Shown: positions 1 to 10,696, numbered from the stretch's first letter. The stretch: DNA of 45,790 bases from Candolleomyces eurysporus (GCA_027579435.1 JANBPK010001521.1:1-45790), one strand, 5' to 3'. The notes: generated by a model not told the origin, from the letters alone. A program made the numbers and translations.

Positions 1-43
1 CTAATCTAACCTACCTACCACTCTGCCAGGATCCCCTACCACA
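1..43 (-). repeat. Direct repeat copy 1 (start of 3' LTR)
   Basis: Identical to 1601-1643. The copy probably continues beyond the left window edge, so its full length is unknown. Confidence 0.75.
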
Positions 44-60
44 TGTACCCACCCCCGGAG
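44..60 (-). other. Polypurine-tract-like sequence
   Basis: The minus strand reads CTCCGGGGGTGGGTACA directly before the TGTGG of the downstream LTR copy. The G-rich run fits a plus-strand primer for a retroelement; the match to a polypurine tract is by position and composition only. Confidence 0.4.
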
Positions 61-79
61 TAGCAACGCCCTCGTTGCG

Positions 80-1141
80 TCACGAAAATCGTGTCCGACA
101 TGATTGAGTCGTCCAAGGTGGTACGTGAGAATGGCAAAACTGCATGCAAGGGCACGGTGGGCCCGGGTAGAATTTGTCAAAGAAGGGATATCGGCTGCGT
201 GGATGTCTGGTGGGTCGGAAAGCGTCGAAATGGGGTCTGAGGCGCGGTGTGAATCGCTGTCCGCGTCGTCTGTCGCGCCCGCGGCGGTACTGGAGGCTCT
301 TCCAAGGATTGTCGCCTGATTTGAGCAATGATACGTCTCGAGCTCGTAGGTTTGGCGCATGCTGGATCGGCTCGGCGGTAATGTACAGATCATCAGATTC
401 GTCAGACCATCTACGAACCGCAGGTGTCGACTTTGGGATCTGGGTAGGGAGCGGTGATAGTAGCGGTGACGCAATGGAAGAAATTGGCATGGGCGCCGTG
501 GGTTTTGGCAGAACAGAATGTGCGGTGACAACGGGGAGGTCATCGGTTTGGGTTGACATCTCGTTTGTTGGTGAGGAGCTGGGGGGTAATAAGACAAGTC
601 GCATTTGCGGGATGGGAAGAGTAGCTTGGGTAGCGACATCATGAGTAATAGGTTGGGGAGGCAGAGCAGCCGCTGCGAGGGGAACTGTTTCTGGAAAAAT
701 TTCTTCATTGAATTCGGAGAATATGGTGTCCGGGTAAATGGCGAGCCATCGTGCACGCTCCTCATTGACGCCTGATTCCCTCCCAACGCCCTCCGCTGAA
801 AGGGCGATTCGTCGGTTACGCCGCTCTCTGTCCTCCAGTTGTGTGAACCTTTCAGTCATCTGCTTCTCCGCAAGTTCAATACCAGCTTTGAGACCGCGTT
901 CAAAAGCTTCAGCTACTGCAGCTTTCCAGATGGCGACATGCTCGACATTATCGGGGGAAATAAACGCCGGAATACTTGAAGAGCTGGGGGTCAAGTGGTT
1001 GGTGTCGTCGCAGAGTGAGTCGTCGACAGGTAAGGTTTCGGTAACCGTCGCAGTTGCATCGGTGTTAGTAGCCTCCTCAGCTTTGCGTGCAGCTCTGTTG
1101 GCGCGTTGACGGGCTCGTTTTGCCGGGGTAGCGGCCGGCAT
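80..1141 (-). CDS. Gag-like protein of the LTR element
   Basis: A 353-aa intronless ORF that fills the interior of the LTR-bounded element. The N-terminus is strongly basic (residues 8-22, rich in K, R and A), followed by an acidic/Thr-rich stretch, an amphipathic helix-prone region about residues 65-125 with many E, R and A, a long Pro/Ser/Thr-rich linker (about 160-240), and a basic Arg-rich tail around 285-300. There is no CCHC zinc knuckle, only a short Cys/His-containing tail near the end. Composition and position suggest a structural Gag-type or ORF1-type protein; no enzymatic motif is visible. The start is the first Met after an upstream leader on the minus strand. It could instead be an unrelated captured gene. 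Confidence 0.5.
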   Translation of the reverse strand: MPAATPAKRARQRANRAARKAEEATNTDATATVTETLPVDDSLCDDTNHLTPSSSSIPAFISPDNVEHVAIWKAAVAEAFERGLKAGIELAEKQMTERFTQLEDRERRNRRIALSAEGVGRESGVNEERARWLAIYPDTIFSEFNEEIFPETVPLAAAALPPQPITHDVATQATLPIPQMRLVLLPPSSSPTNEMSTQTDDLPVVTAHSVLPKPTAPMPISSIASPLLSPLPTQIPKSTPAVRRWSDESDDLYITAEPIQHAPNLRARDVSLLKSGDNPWKSLQYRRGRDRRRGQRFTPRLRPHFDAFRPTRHPRSRYPFFDKFYPGPPCPCMQFCHSHVPPWTTQSCRTRFS

Positions 1142-1600
1142 CTCTAGTCAAAATTATGGAAGGGGGAATTGCACGCTCTCGTTGGTAAATCTTCTATTTG
1201 TTTGCGTGCTAGTGGTGCTCGTTGTTCTCCTTTTCTCGTTCTTGTTCACTTGTTCTTGGTTTTCAGTTCTCTGGTATATGCAGGGTATTGGAGCTTGGGT
1301 TCTGGTTGAGACTATGGGTGTCTAATCGGGGCCTCCTTCAACAGGTAGCCAGTAGTGGAGCCTCGAGGATAAACAGTAGTGCTGGTGAGCGACAGCTGGC
1401 AGAGTGCGGGGAGTTTCACGTAGACGTGCTTCGAATCACACTCTCGTCACCAAATGGAGTAGTCCAGAGACCACTCGAGTCGGCGCAGGCTCAGATAGCT
1501 AGGTGAGGAGCACCTCGTATAGCGTCGAGGGCAAGGATCGGATGCTCTATTCTGGCACGCTGGCATCGACTAAATATACGGATCACACCCGCGATCTAAT

Positions 1601-1643
1601 CTAATCTAACCTACCTACCACTCTGCCAGGATCCCCTACCACA
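1601..1643 (-). repeat. Direct repeat copy 2 (start of 5' LTR)
   Basis: Exact copy of bases 1-43. On the minus strand it begins TGTGG and is followed by a short TTAGA-rich tract. Bases 1644-1648 (acggg) would be one target-site duplication if the LTR call is right. Confidence 0.75.
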
Positions 1644-1943
1644 ACGGGCGGTTAGTTCCCTGGTCGTAGAACTGGACCTGGGGAGAATATATGAGTGAGC
1701 GCTTTCCAATTTCTGGCGAGGTCGAGGCTCAACCGAAGTAAAGAGTGTTTGTTCTGCGTTGAATTGACACAGAACGAGCTCAACGGCTGAATTGCTACCT
1801 GCACCTATCACGCAACTGCCACTTGCTCTGTGGGGCCCATGGTCTCGCTCGCTGCGTCATGACAGGTTCGGATGATTACTTGCTTGAGTCATTGTTATTT
1901 ACAAACTCGTCCCAATTGATATCTGTCATATCCATATATCGAA
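1644..1943. other. Intergenic, no gene seen
   Basis: About 300 bases between the retroelement boundary and the stop codon of the F-box gene. It should contain the 3' UTR of that gene. I see no repeat or conserved block. Confidence 0.5.
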
Positions 1944-3611
1944 TTACAGCCACTCGTCTATCGCCCTAAGACCGTCCCTCGAGCTTGCCGTCCCTAAGTT
2001 CTTCCGAGCGGTCCCAGCAGCTTCGGTCTGTAGAGGAAAAGATATATTAACGCTCACGTTGGACTCTCGTAGCTCGTACACAAATGCTGCTTGGTCCGAT
2101 TCTCCCAGCATCTGATACGCGAATCCAACATGCACGCTCTCAAGCTTCGCAACACGAGCTTCTTCCCAATAGTCAATCGAGTCTTCAGGATCGGCAGACC
2201 CCGCAGCTGCAAGAGAAAGTCGGGTGTGAACGAAGTTCTTGAGACCGTCAAGGGTGCACCAAGCTCGATCGAGTCTAACATGGGTGAGGAGTGGGCAAAG
2301 GAGATCGAAATCCCAAGAGAACTCGACGGGAATGTCGCAACAGAAGGTTGGTGAAAGGTCGGCCAGGAACGTGTCATCTGGAACCACCTCTTCGTCGGTG
2401 TTTCCCGTCGATACACTACTAGTACCTTCCACCTCAAATGGTCGACTATCCTTCACCCACAGCCGCTCCAACAATGGTAAGAGCCTCATACACGTCAATA
2501 AAATCGCCCTTGAGTTCGAGCTGGCGTCGATGATTAATGTATTGATTGCTATCGGATGTTGTTGGCCAGAAAGAATGGAGAAGAGTGGATGGGGTCCACC
2601 TCCCGAAGGTGGGCTTGGGTTTGCCTGACGGTGTGCATAGCTGAGGGTCCGTAGTGCAGGGAGCCTCAGCGACTCGTAAAGCCTCGGAAGGGAGTGAATT
2701 TGGAGGGTATCGACTACTAGATCCAATGATTCAAGTCGAGGGAGGTATAATTCAGGGCCATCACCGGAAACGGAGTCCACTCGAGCGCCTTGCATCGCCC
2801 TGACAAAGGTCGAGCTGTACTTCCGGTCTGGATTAATGAAAGCGGGACCGGTAACGTTTGGAATGTCGATGAGCTGGATACCAAGTTTGACCAGGCTTCT
2901 GCGCGTGACTTGCAGCAGTGCCCTGGCGTCTTCGTATTTGAACCAGCTTTGGCCGCGATGCGTGTTGTTCACCCTGACTTCTTCCATCGCCTCCCATTTC
3001 AGTTGCATTCGGAATATGTCTCCCTTGGCTCCGTCCCATATCACCTTTCGCAGTGACGGTGCCTCCCAAAGACAGGCATCTTCAATACCCGAGCCTCTGC
3101 GCAAAGTGATCTTCTCGAGTCTTGGAAAGATGGCGGGCGATTTGTTAAGTATTAGTTTAAGATTGTCGTCTGGTAGATGGAGGTCGAGCTCGCGAATATG
3201 GTGGGAGGCAACGATCACAGCGCGAGTGAACTCCTCCCGCTTCCCGAACGTATAATGTAGTGACTTGGGCCAATGCAGCGACACGGTGAGAGGGTGGCTC
3301 AATCGGCGTGCGTGGGTGAGCCACCACGTCGCACCTGCTAACCTGTTCGCGAAAGCGGGACGAAAATGCTTCTCGACGCGGAAAGATGGAATTGGGATAT
3401 GGATCGCAGTCCACAGCGTGGGCGACGACAATGCGATACGACGCCATAGTCCACAGACCTGTATGAGCGAGATAGGTGCGTCAGAGGAACACAGGGTTGG
3501 GAGATGCTTCGTGGGTAGACAGTGGTGAAATATTTCTTCGAGAAGCTCGCGTGGAATAGACTGAATTGGGTGCTGGCTACGTAGAGGCTCGTGAGCATCG
3601 ATGGCTTGCAT
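1944..3611 (-). CDS. F-box domain protein
   Basis: A 555-aa intronless protein. Residues about 17-68 form an F-box typical of basidiomycete proteins: an IPRELLEEIFHHCLP opening, then a gap, then LIQVCGLWRRIALSSPTLW, the part that packs against Skp1. The rest is a leucine-rich, repeat-like region with many short L-x-x-L-x-L stretches (about residues 140-470), commonly the substrate-binding part. By family knowledge it would recruit a target to an SCF ubiquitin ligase; the target is unknown. Such genes are numerous and fast-evolving in Agaricomycetes. The start is the first in-frame Met and places the F-box at the usual distance from the N-terminus. It lies next to the retroelement but appears intact. 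Confidence 0.85.
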   Translation of the reverse strand: MQAIDAHEPLRSQHPIQSIPRELLEEIFHHCLPTKHLPTLCSSDAPISLIQVCGLWRRIALSSPTLWTAIHIPIPSFRVEKHFRPAFANRLAGATWWLTHARRLSHPLTVSLHWPKSLHYTFGKREEFTRAVIVASHHIRELDLHLPDDNLKLILNKSPAIFPRLEKITLRRGSGIEDACLWEAPSLRKVIWDGAKGDIFRMQLKWEAMEEVRVNNTHRGQSWFKYEDARALLQVTRRSLVKLGIQLIDIPNVTGPAFINPDRKYSSTFVRAMQGARVDSVSGDGPELYLPRLESLDLVVDTLQIHSLPRLYESLRLPALRTLSYAHRQANPSPPSGGGPHPLFSILSGQQHPIAINTLIIDASSNSRAILLTCMRLLPLLERLWVKDSRPFEVEGTSSVSTGNTDEEVVPDDTFLADLSPTFCCDIPVEFSWDFDLLCPLLTHVRLDRAWCTLDGLKNFVHTRLSLAAAGSADPEDSIDYWEEARVAKLESVHVGFAYQMLGESDQAAFVYELRESNVSVNISFPLQTEAAGTARKNLGTASSRDGLRAIDEWL

Positions 3612-4234
3612 AAACTCTCTACGGGTGCTTACTACGAGTCTTCCAGGCGATCAAGATAACCCGAGATGAGGGCCGTGACATTCGCTCGCCCGGAGCGTGA
3701 TGGACGATTCTCTGTCTGCATGGATTGGCGATAAGGTGAGTGACTCATGACGAAGGCGGAGGAAAGTAATCTATGGTTTTAAGACACCGTATATGACTAG
3801 GCTAAATGGGTTAGCTGTAGTCTCCGTAGCTGACCTTATCGACTGATGATGAGTCGATCAGTCTTTGATGTAAGGGTTAGCTGGTCCACCTCGTGTCATG
3901 TGCCAGCGGGGCTGTGGCACCTCTACATCATTTCGAAGGGATTCGTTAAGCGGCTACTCGACAGTCCTGCGTTCCTTGCTAGTTCTTAGCGGGAACTTTA
4001 GAAGGACCAATATCTTCCCCAATCAATGCATGTGCCTCAGCGAGGGGAAGCTGGGTCTGTTTGATTCAAACTTGGCGTCACACAACGAAGGACGGAGGAA
4101 TCTTTGTTGACATGCACCCCGACCGCAGGCCAGGTTTATCCAGTTCTGTTGAGCATCTATCACACGAGCTTTGCACAAGGCATCAGCGCAGTCAGTCGGA
4201 ATATTGTCGGAATGGTCATGGGTCCAATGGGCGT
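3612..4234. other. Intergenic, no gene seen
   Basis: Contains the promoter side of the F-box gene (minus strand). Short ORFs here have no recognisable motif and no matching splice structure. I see nothing else I can support. Confidence 0.5.
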
Positions 4235-5188
4235 CTAAGCCCTTCTTAATCTGTCCCGAATTGGCTTATAGGTCAAGTTCACATAAAATGGCCCATCCGG
4301 GCGTACCTTGACACTTGGTGTTTCCCAAAATATTTGATACGAAAGGAATAGGTCGAGTTGCTTCTCAGAAAACACGGAACGAGGGAGATGCATCATGACG
4401 TCCAGTGCGCAAGTCTACGAAGCTGTCAGGAAGCGTCCAAAATAACAGAAGAGACTGACTTACAATTTTATCCAGCCAAGGATACCAGTCCTTTTCCTCC
4501 CCGAAGAGATCTTCCAAGCGTCGCTTTCTCTGGGCACTAGTACCACCTGAGATGTCCAAGTTAGAGCCAAGAGTACAATAAGAATGAATGAGACACGCAC
4601 CAGCTGGTACCTGAGGAATTTCGTCCTCTTCTTCTGAGCTTTCAGAGCTGGGTGGGTCTTCATCCAGGTCATCGCTGGAATCGTTGTCAAACAGCACATC
4701 GAGAACATTGCGGGCAATTTCACGCGACATGACGACCTCTTGCTCTTCTACCGTTGTGTCCATGCTGAAGTCTTCAGGCTGGAACCATGGCATATTATCA
4801 GCCATAGTGGGTGGAGGCTGGTGAGGGCGCGCAATGCTGTGAACGAGAGCGAACGTGGCACTCTCGATGATCGGTTGGGCGATGTTGTCGGGTACAGGCT
4901 GATTGAGGCTGCCAGCGGGTGGATAGGCATGGCGATAGCGCAATTTTTGGGCGTTGGTCCGATGGATCCCAGTATTCTCATGCTGGCTGCAGTGCTTGCC
5001 CAGAACCTGCACGTCGTCGCGTTGCGATTTGCATACCAAGCGTTCGAAATATCGACCACCAGGGAGCTTGCGCCAGACTACGTGTGGGAAGGAAGAGGAG
5101 TGAGCTGTCACCTGCATTGCTCGCTGTCAACGTGGAGTTAAAGTGACTCACAAGTTCGGTCAACAGGGATCGCGTTGTGGGCGTCCAT
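4235..5188 (-). pseudogene. Truncated transposon-associated (Plavaka/KDZ-type host ORF) protein
   Basis: A four-exon model fits: 5152-5188, 4601-5077, 4464-4546, 4235-4414 (258 aa), each junction with GT-AG and consistent phase. The protein has a Cys/His-containing N-terminal stretch (C-x13-C-x2-H), a Pro-rich linker, an acidic Asp/Glu/Ser block, then DWYPWLDKI joined across an intron to TCALDVMMHLPRSVFSEKQL. From memory the WYPW...LMHLPRSVFS...QLDLF pattern marks a large protein family in Agaricomycetes genomes that accompanies Plavaka or KDZ-like DNA transposons, normally many hundreds of residues. Here the sequence runs off after the QLDLFL motif into a short unrelated-looking tail and a stop, so most of the protein is missing. 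A small real gene is less likely. The family name is recalled, not searched. Confidence 0.55.
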
Positions 5189-5675
5189 CGTGTCGCAGAT
5201 AAACAGGGTCACGAGCCCGCGTTCACGAAATTCAGTAAAGTTCTCAATTCACTCTGTCCCACGCGAGCAGAATGGTCTCCGAAGGGGAGACGACAATATC
5301 AGCTCAGGATAACATTACTGGAAACCTACGGAGGATACACTACAGCGGGATTGGAGGAGACAGGATGCTTGGCCTACTGCGCATCACCGCCCTGCGGTCC
5401 TGTGGATATCCGGACTTCGACGTTCCGCCGCATGATCTAGCGTCTGGCAGTGTGATTAATTCTCCACCGCCGTGAAGCCGTAGCCGGTACCTACGCGTTC
5501 CACGGGGATTGAGATCATACCGTGCATTGAGTGACACACCCTGAGCGCTGAGCCTTCAATATTTGAAAGCCTCGTCTGAATAGTCTGGTCAGAATCGATG
5601 TCATGGTTGGAAAGTCTAGCCTGAAACATGATAGCAGTAGCACAAAATTGGACGCCTCCATTCACTACTGAGTCC
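5189..5675. other. Intergenic, no gene seen
   Basis: Lies downstream of SDR-A and upstream of the truncated transposon-associated gene, both on the minus strand. Only short ORFs without motifs are present. Confidence 0.45.
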
Positions 5676-7142
5676 TCACCACCCCCTCCTAACAAAATCC
5701 TCCACTGTATCTCTAGTCGTCTCCTCCTTCGTCCTATAGTTGATACCCAATATCCTCTGCTCTTTAGCCGTATCATATCTAATTTGATACGTGAGACTCT
5801 GAGGCTGGGCGGTAATCTCGGGGAAGCCCTTGGGGAGTGGGCTGCTGGACCTTTCGACAAGGGAAGATGGGAGTGCGTTGGCGATGTCAACTGTAAAGGT
5901 ATAAAGCAAGGTCGAGTAAGTCACCACATCAAAAATTAAAACGAAAGTCAGAAAAAGAGAATTCAAGAGATAACACTCACGCCACTCCTGCCAAACATAC
6001 GCCCCCTGTGTAACAATAATCCTCTCCCCACCCGCCTCCTCCTCTTCGAGCGCCAGCACATGCGCATCCGCCAAATCCCTCACATCAACCCACGAATTCG
6101 ACAGCTCAAACGCCTCTTTCGGTTTGGCGGAGCTGGTGGATGGAGAGTAGACAAACTCGTACCAGACTTTGAGTGTGGCGTTGAGCGTTGAAGGGGAGGA
6201 AATTTCCTGGATTCCAGGCTGTCGAGCGATGACGATAATGATAAGAATATACATGGGGATAGATGGTAAGAAAGGGTCAGTAAACGTTGGGGCAGGTAGG
6301 AAACCGAACGCAACGTACACCATAGACAAAAGGCGGATTCAACGCCACAACATCCCAAGTAACCCTTCCCTCCTTCTTCACGTTCTCTTCATAGAACTTC
6401 CATAAAGCTTTCTCCGCCAACGTCTTTGACGCCCTGTACTTTGTCATCGGATGCGCTTGCTTCCCTTGTTCTCGAGTTTCGTTGATGGACAGCTCATTCC
6501 AGTCTGTTTCGTTGAAGGTGCGGGCTTCAGGTGTGACGGTGCTGACGGCGGCGCTGCTTGAGGTTACGACGATGCGTTTTATGGCGGGGCTATCCAAGGA
6601 GAAAGCGGGTTAGATATCAAGGGAGGTCAGGAAGACCGAAGGGGATTAACGCACTTATTCTTCAAGGCACTCTTCAGGATCCCAAGTGTACCGTCCACAG
6701 CGGGTCTGATGAACTCTGGATTTTGGGAAAGTGAGTAATGAGACACGAGCGGGCGAATGAGTGGATGCGAACGCACCTTCAGGATCGCCTAAATCGTTGT
6801 TGACCGGAACCGGCGAAGCCATATGCTCGATAGCGTGGACACCTTTCACAGCTTCGTCGAACGCTCCTTCCTGCGACACACGTCCCTCGTCAGCTACCAT
6901 CCTCGCCAACTCGGTCAAAGAATCGAACTCACCTTCGTAATATCCTCCACAACAACCACCTCCAATCTCCCCTGCTTTACGTAGCTCTCGAAATAATTCT
7001 TGAGGTACTCGCCCTTATCCGCCTTCCGCACTGCACCGCGGACGTTGTACCCCTTTTCAAGGAGCCTGCGGACGACCCAGCTGGCTATGTACCCGTTGGC
7101 TCCTGTAACGAGGACGGTGTCTCCTGGATGAGCTGTGGGCAT
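5676..7142 (-). CDS. NAD(P)-dependent reductase SDR-A (extended SDR, DFR/aldehyde-reductase type)
   Basis: Six exons: 6933-7142, 6777-6870, 6655-6715, 6319-6589, 5981-6218, 5676-5890, giving 362 aa with all junctions GT-AG and in phase. Exon 1 has the Rossmann dinucleotide-binding motif [10 protein letters not shown] (about residues 10-19). Exon 4 has the strand-ending serine in VTSSSAAV and the catalytic pair YRASK (YxxxK), followed by NPPFVYG. This is the extended short-chain dehydrogenase family containing dihydroflavonol reductases and yeast Gre2-type aldehyde/ketone reductases; the natural substrate cannot be read from sequence. It should be a soluble enzyme reducing a carbonyl with NADPH. 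SDR-B at 35.2 kb has the same six-exon layout, identical in exons 1 and 3-6, with exon 2 six nt shorter there. No lesion is visible. Confidence 0.9.
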
Positions 7143-7387
7143 TCTCTATTCTAGTTCTGATATCGGGGCTGGTCTAGGAGGTGAATCGAGGTGTTATCGA
7201 ACGATGATGGGAAAAATCTGAAGTATAGTGATGCTATTGAGACACCAAGGATATATAGCCCAGTAGAAGGGCGACTTACGGAGAGTGTTCGGTCAGAAAT
7301 ACGGCGACAGCCATGGTTTGTAAGAAAGATGAAGAAGCAGAAGCCCGGAGGTATATCGAGGCCCGAGGGACAAATGACGTTTGAATC

Positions 7388-7508
7388 GGTAAGCTGCCGT
7401 GGCTGTGAGGGTTCTCTTTGTCTTGCCGCGGCAGGTCCCGCAGCACGAGGATTGGGAACTTGGTTTCATTGAGATTGAGAAAACCGCCAAAATGGCCATG
7501 CCGAACAT
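7388..7508. repeat. Duplicated ~110-bp element, copy 1
   Basis: Starts AAGCTGCCGTGGCTGTGAG and ends AATGGCCATGCCGAACAT. It matches 8012-8120 with scattered substitutions and small gaps. Its identity is unknown; it abuts the FunK1 relic at 7506. Confidence 0.65.
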
Positions 7509-7607
7509 CTGTGTCACTGTCCGGAACACTACAAGGTCGCGGATCGACCATAAATGTCAATACTCCGCCAGTCTTGCGCCCATTGATGACCAGCTACCGT
7601 ATACCTC
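7506..7607 (-). pseudogene. FunK1 exon 2 fragment
   Basis: The plus-strand sequence aligns to FunK1-A around 9540-9712, for example CATCTGTGTCACTGTCC and CTCCGCCAGTCTTGCGCCC against closely related stretches there, with an internal deletion of about 70 bases. Too short to be functional. Confidence 0.65.
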
Positions 7608-8011
7608 TTGAAGGCGCATGTACCCACAGATCCGAAGTTCAGATTTCACAAGCCCCTAGAGAGAGGCTCTGCGCACGTTGAGGAACTTCTCCAGCGCGAC
7701 GTGCGTCAACCTCGAATATTGTAGGGACAAAAGAAAGGATCAGCATTCGGAATGTGGGTACATCCATTCCAGCGTATTCAACTCCGCGAATCGCCAGAGT
7801 CACGGTAATCTGTCATCGTTCTCGATCATCGTTGTGTGCTGGGGAGACCGAAATCGGTCGCTTAGGGGTTGCGGAAAGACTGAAAATGAGTCAGGACAGG
7901 ACGGGGACCATCATGATAGTAAGATGTGAATGTTGATGCGAAGTAGATTAGAAGAGGTGCCAATCAGCAGGCAAACAAATCTTCGATTAGTATGGGAGAC
8001 GAAAAATGAAT

Positions 8012-8120
8012 AAGCTGTCGTGGCTTTGAGTGTTCTACTGTCTCTTGCCGCGGCACGAGCTCGAGGATCAGGAATTCGGTCTCGTTGAGAAAAGGCCACA
8101 ATGGCCATGCACAAACGAAC
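8012..8120. repeat. Duplicated ~110-bp element, copy 2
   Basis: Diverged copy of 7388-7508 in the same orientation, about 620 bases away. Shared landmarks are CTTGCCGCGGCA and AATGGCCATGC. Confidence 0.6.
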
Positions 8121-8314
8121 ATTTGACGCTAGAGCTAATTGCTATGCAAGCGTTTAGACGATTTGTACGAGCCTTACGAGTTACAAAGAACTGGAGAGAC
8201 ACGACTCGCAAAGTGCTATCAAGGTGTACTCTGAGCTACAGGGTCTATTGAAGGTATCTAGCTCTGAATACGTGGTATAAGTGACGAAATATAGACAGGG
8301 AGCTACAGGGGAGA

Positions 8315-10540
8315 TCAGCGATTGCGAAGGTCCGGTGGTGAACACAAATCACGACGAATCCGGGCGGGTCGCGGGGTCTTGGGACGCTTGAGCGCTGGCT
8401 GTGAATCAGGATATTCCTCAGACGACCTCTTCAAAGGTGTGCGCGGTGTCTGAGGCCGCAATGTTGGCGTTGCTGGAGGAGGGGGGGACAGCCCAGATCT
8501 CGCAGCGTCCACCTCTTCAGCTTCAGCCATCTCCAAGGCTGCAATGCCCTCGTCGAAAAGTCGAATAACAAAATTGTAATGATCGTCAGCACTGAGCATC
8601 AGCGCTTTCAACTCCTCCGCTCGTTCTTCGGGCTCCTCATCACAGAGAATCATTTTTTGTCGGGCGATTGGTCGAAGGAAATCTCGAAAGGCGTAGAAGA
8701 CGTCCATGATCGCCTTTGGCCATCGTGAGGATATGGATTTGGGTAGCGGCTGTTCGATGAGAAATGCTCGTTTAAGCAACCCGAGGCGCCTGCCGTCATA
8801 CATATTCCAAAGTTTGATTTCGCTGCCGAGGGATCTCAGGATGCCTCCTTGGTCGTAAGTATGAATAATATCGGTGAGAACGTAGAAGAACGACTCGATA
8901 TCGTCTAGATGACTATGAGGAAGTGGGTAGGGTGCGTCACCACTGGAGAGCACCATTGCCGACTGGTACAAGCGAGAGCCCTGTGTTAGATGCGTGAGCA
9001 AGCGAGGGTAGATGTGGGAGAAGGAGAAAACTTACTATTCGCCAGTCCGCAGGAGGGTTAGTGTCATCCACTCTGTAGTGGGTAGCCATATCGAAGTCAA
9101 TTAGGACCCCTCGATTTCCCGGTTCGGCCCCAGATTTTCCCAGGACAATGTTCTGAGTAGATACATCTCGATGTAATGTACCCTTCTTCACCAATGCCAT
9201 GTGACCTATTGGAACGATTAGATCGAGAGTTAGCAGGACGGAAAATAAACGCGCATCATACCTGCAATGGCATCGCGCAGCGCGCAAAGAAGTTGTTTGG
9301 GAGAGGTGAATTCCCTCACGGGTTGTCCGTAGCACTTAATTACAACGCGAGTGTCAACACGATTCTGGAAACCAGCAGGGACCGTATTCCCAAAGCCCCG
9401 TAGGTCTCCGGTCCGACCACGGTCTGGCTCGCATGACACCATCTGAACTACGCCTGCGGTGCCGACAGCCTCTTGGAGGTAGACATGCTCGGACGTGCTA
9501 TCCTCTAGCTTCCACGAACTTTTGACGAGGAGCTCTTCATCTGTCTCATTATCCAAAACACTCCAACAGGTCGTGGATCGACCACAAATGTGAGAGCGAG
9601 AAAAGAACGGCTTCAGCCGAAGAAGCGGGTACAGTGTTTCGCTGTTGTCCACTCCACGCGTCATCAATGCTCCGCCAGCCTTGCGCCCGTGAATGATCAG
9701 CCACCGTATGCTTGTATCAAGACCAATATCGGACTCGTTGGGAGAACTAAGACCGAGAACGAGTCGGACGAAAACGTGAGGGTCGTCGTGAATGTCAAGG
9801 AGAGGAGTGTACTGAGCGCCACTCCGGTCAAAGTGGAACAAACGAAGATGGTGCCCAGTAAGCGCGAGAACGCGAACGAATCGGCGATTCGGCTGGTGAA
9901 TGAATAGTTGCCTGATGGTACATAGTCCTTAGTGAGTTGACAACACCCACAATGATAGAACATACCTGGCATAGATTGTGACACGGGCGAGTTGCTCGTC
10001 GACAGGCAATTCATCGCCCTCCATCCTGACCTCGATACAAGAAGCGATGTTGGAAAACCCAAATTTTGCGGGGTTTTCCCCTGCCTTTGGAAGGGGAAGT
10101 TGAAACGATGGACCTTTCGCCTTGATAACAATGCTAGGTCGCGAGCAATGGGCTGGGGGATCGACTTCGCTATGCTGAATGTCAGTTGCGTGGGTATTTA
10201 CAACTTGACGCGTCCCCTGAGCCGTCGCGTCCTGCCAAAAATGCTTCAATATCGACGAGACCAGGTTGCAGACCGGCGTATAGAAGTCGCTATCGAGCAG
10301 CTTCGTATAGTTTCGAGGAAGCTTCCAACGGCGCCGTGTGACGCTGTAGGACCGTGACTTCTTCAAGAAACTATCGATAGAGGACTCGGATGCAAGGTCG
10401 TGATAGAGCGGGCGAGCAAAAATCGTATCATCGAGGCTGATAACTCCTGCGAGGTCAGCCATCACGAGTTGCTTTTGCGCAACCAGCCTCTCGTTCGTCA
10501 ATGGGATCTTGGTTGCTTTGGTGGAAGACCTAGTGCGCAT
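8315..10540 (-). CDS. FunK1-A, fungal-specific protein kinase (type I)
   Basis: Four exons: 9966-10540, 9262-9911, 9036-9205, 8315-8980; 686 aa, all junctions GT-AG and in phase. The N-terminal part (about residues 1-192, starting MRTRSSTK) is the conserved FunK1 pre-kinase region with a YHDLASES helix. The kinase domain follows: ATP-binding lysine in LLVK (about K322), catalytic loop HRDVSTQN (D about 422, N about 427), and the DFG-equivalent LIDFDMA (D about 445). All key residues are present, although the usual D after the lysine is S. The Pro/Thr-rich C-terminus ends with a bipartite basic motif, LKR...LKR. It is the only type I copy here without an adjacent type II partner and the only one on the minus strand. 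A shared upstream block lies at 10697-10727. Substrate unknown. Confidence 0.88.
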
Positions 10541-10696
10541 GGTCTGAAATTGGCAGTTCAGATATGCTTTGAATGAAGGTCAAGAGTTAAACTTGTGTGA
10601 CTAATAGCCCGTTCAAAGATAAAGTTGGAAGCAAGGGTGGTGGCGTGGAGAAACAACTGTTGACGGACATAAACAAGGCGCGTTTGAGTTCAACAT

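Larger units (their letters stand above)
1..1643 (-). mobile_element. Non-autonomous LTR retroelement, 3' LTR cut by window edge
   Basis: Bases 1-43 recur exactly at 1601-1643 in the same orientation. Read on the minus strand each copy starts TGTGGTAGGGGATCC, the TG expected at an LTR 5' end, and the match stops abruptly at 43 and 1643. Just before the 43 boundary on the minus strand lies a purine-rich stretch (44-60), as expected for a polypurine tract next to a 3' LTR. A TATA-like sequence is present at about 1570-1580 inside the presumed 5' LTR. The interior holds only one Gag-like ORF and no room for reverse transcriptase or integrase, so the copy would depend on another element. The inner LTR end and primer-binding site could not be fixed; the 5' LTR probably spans roughly 1.2-1.64 kb. 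The distal target duplication lies outside the window. Confidence 0.6.
7143..8314. other. Intergenic with relics and a 110-bp duplicated element
   Basis: Contains the SDR-A promoter, a FunK1 fragment (7506-7607) and two related copies of an unidentified element (7388-7508 and 8012-8120), listed separately. No intact gene is seen. Stretches near 7740-7920 may also derive from FunK1 exon 2, but the match is poor. Confidence 0.5.

Noticed and set aside
1..786. 261-aa minus-strand ORF overlapping the Gag-like frame
   Set aside because: It is a shadow of the 80-1141 ORF in another frame, with low-complexity Ser/Arg/Pro content, and crosses the LTR boundary.
2239..3255. Plus-strand ORFs antisense to the F-box gene
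   Set aside because: They lack motifs and follow from codon bias of the minus-strand coding frame.
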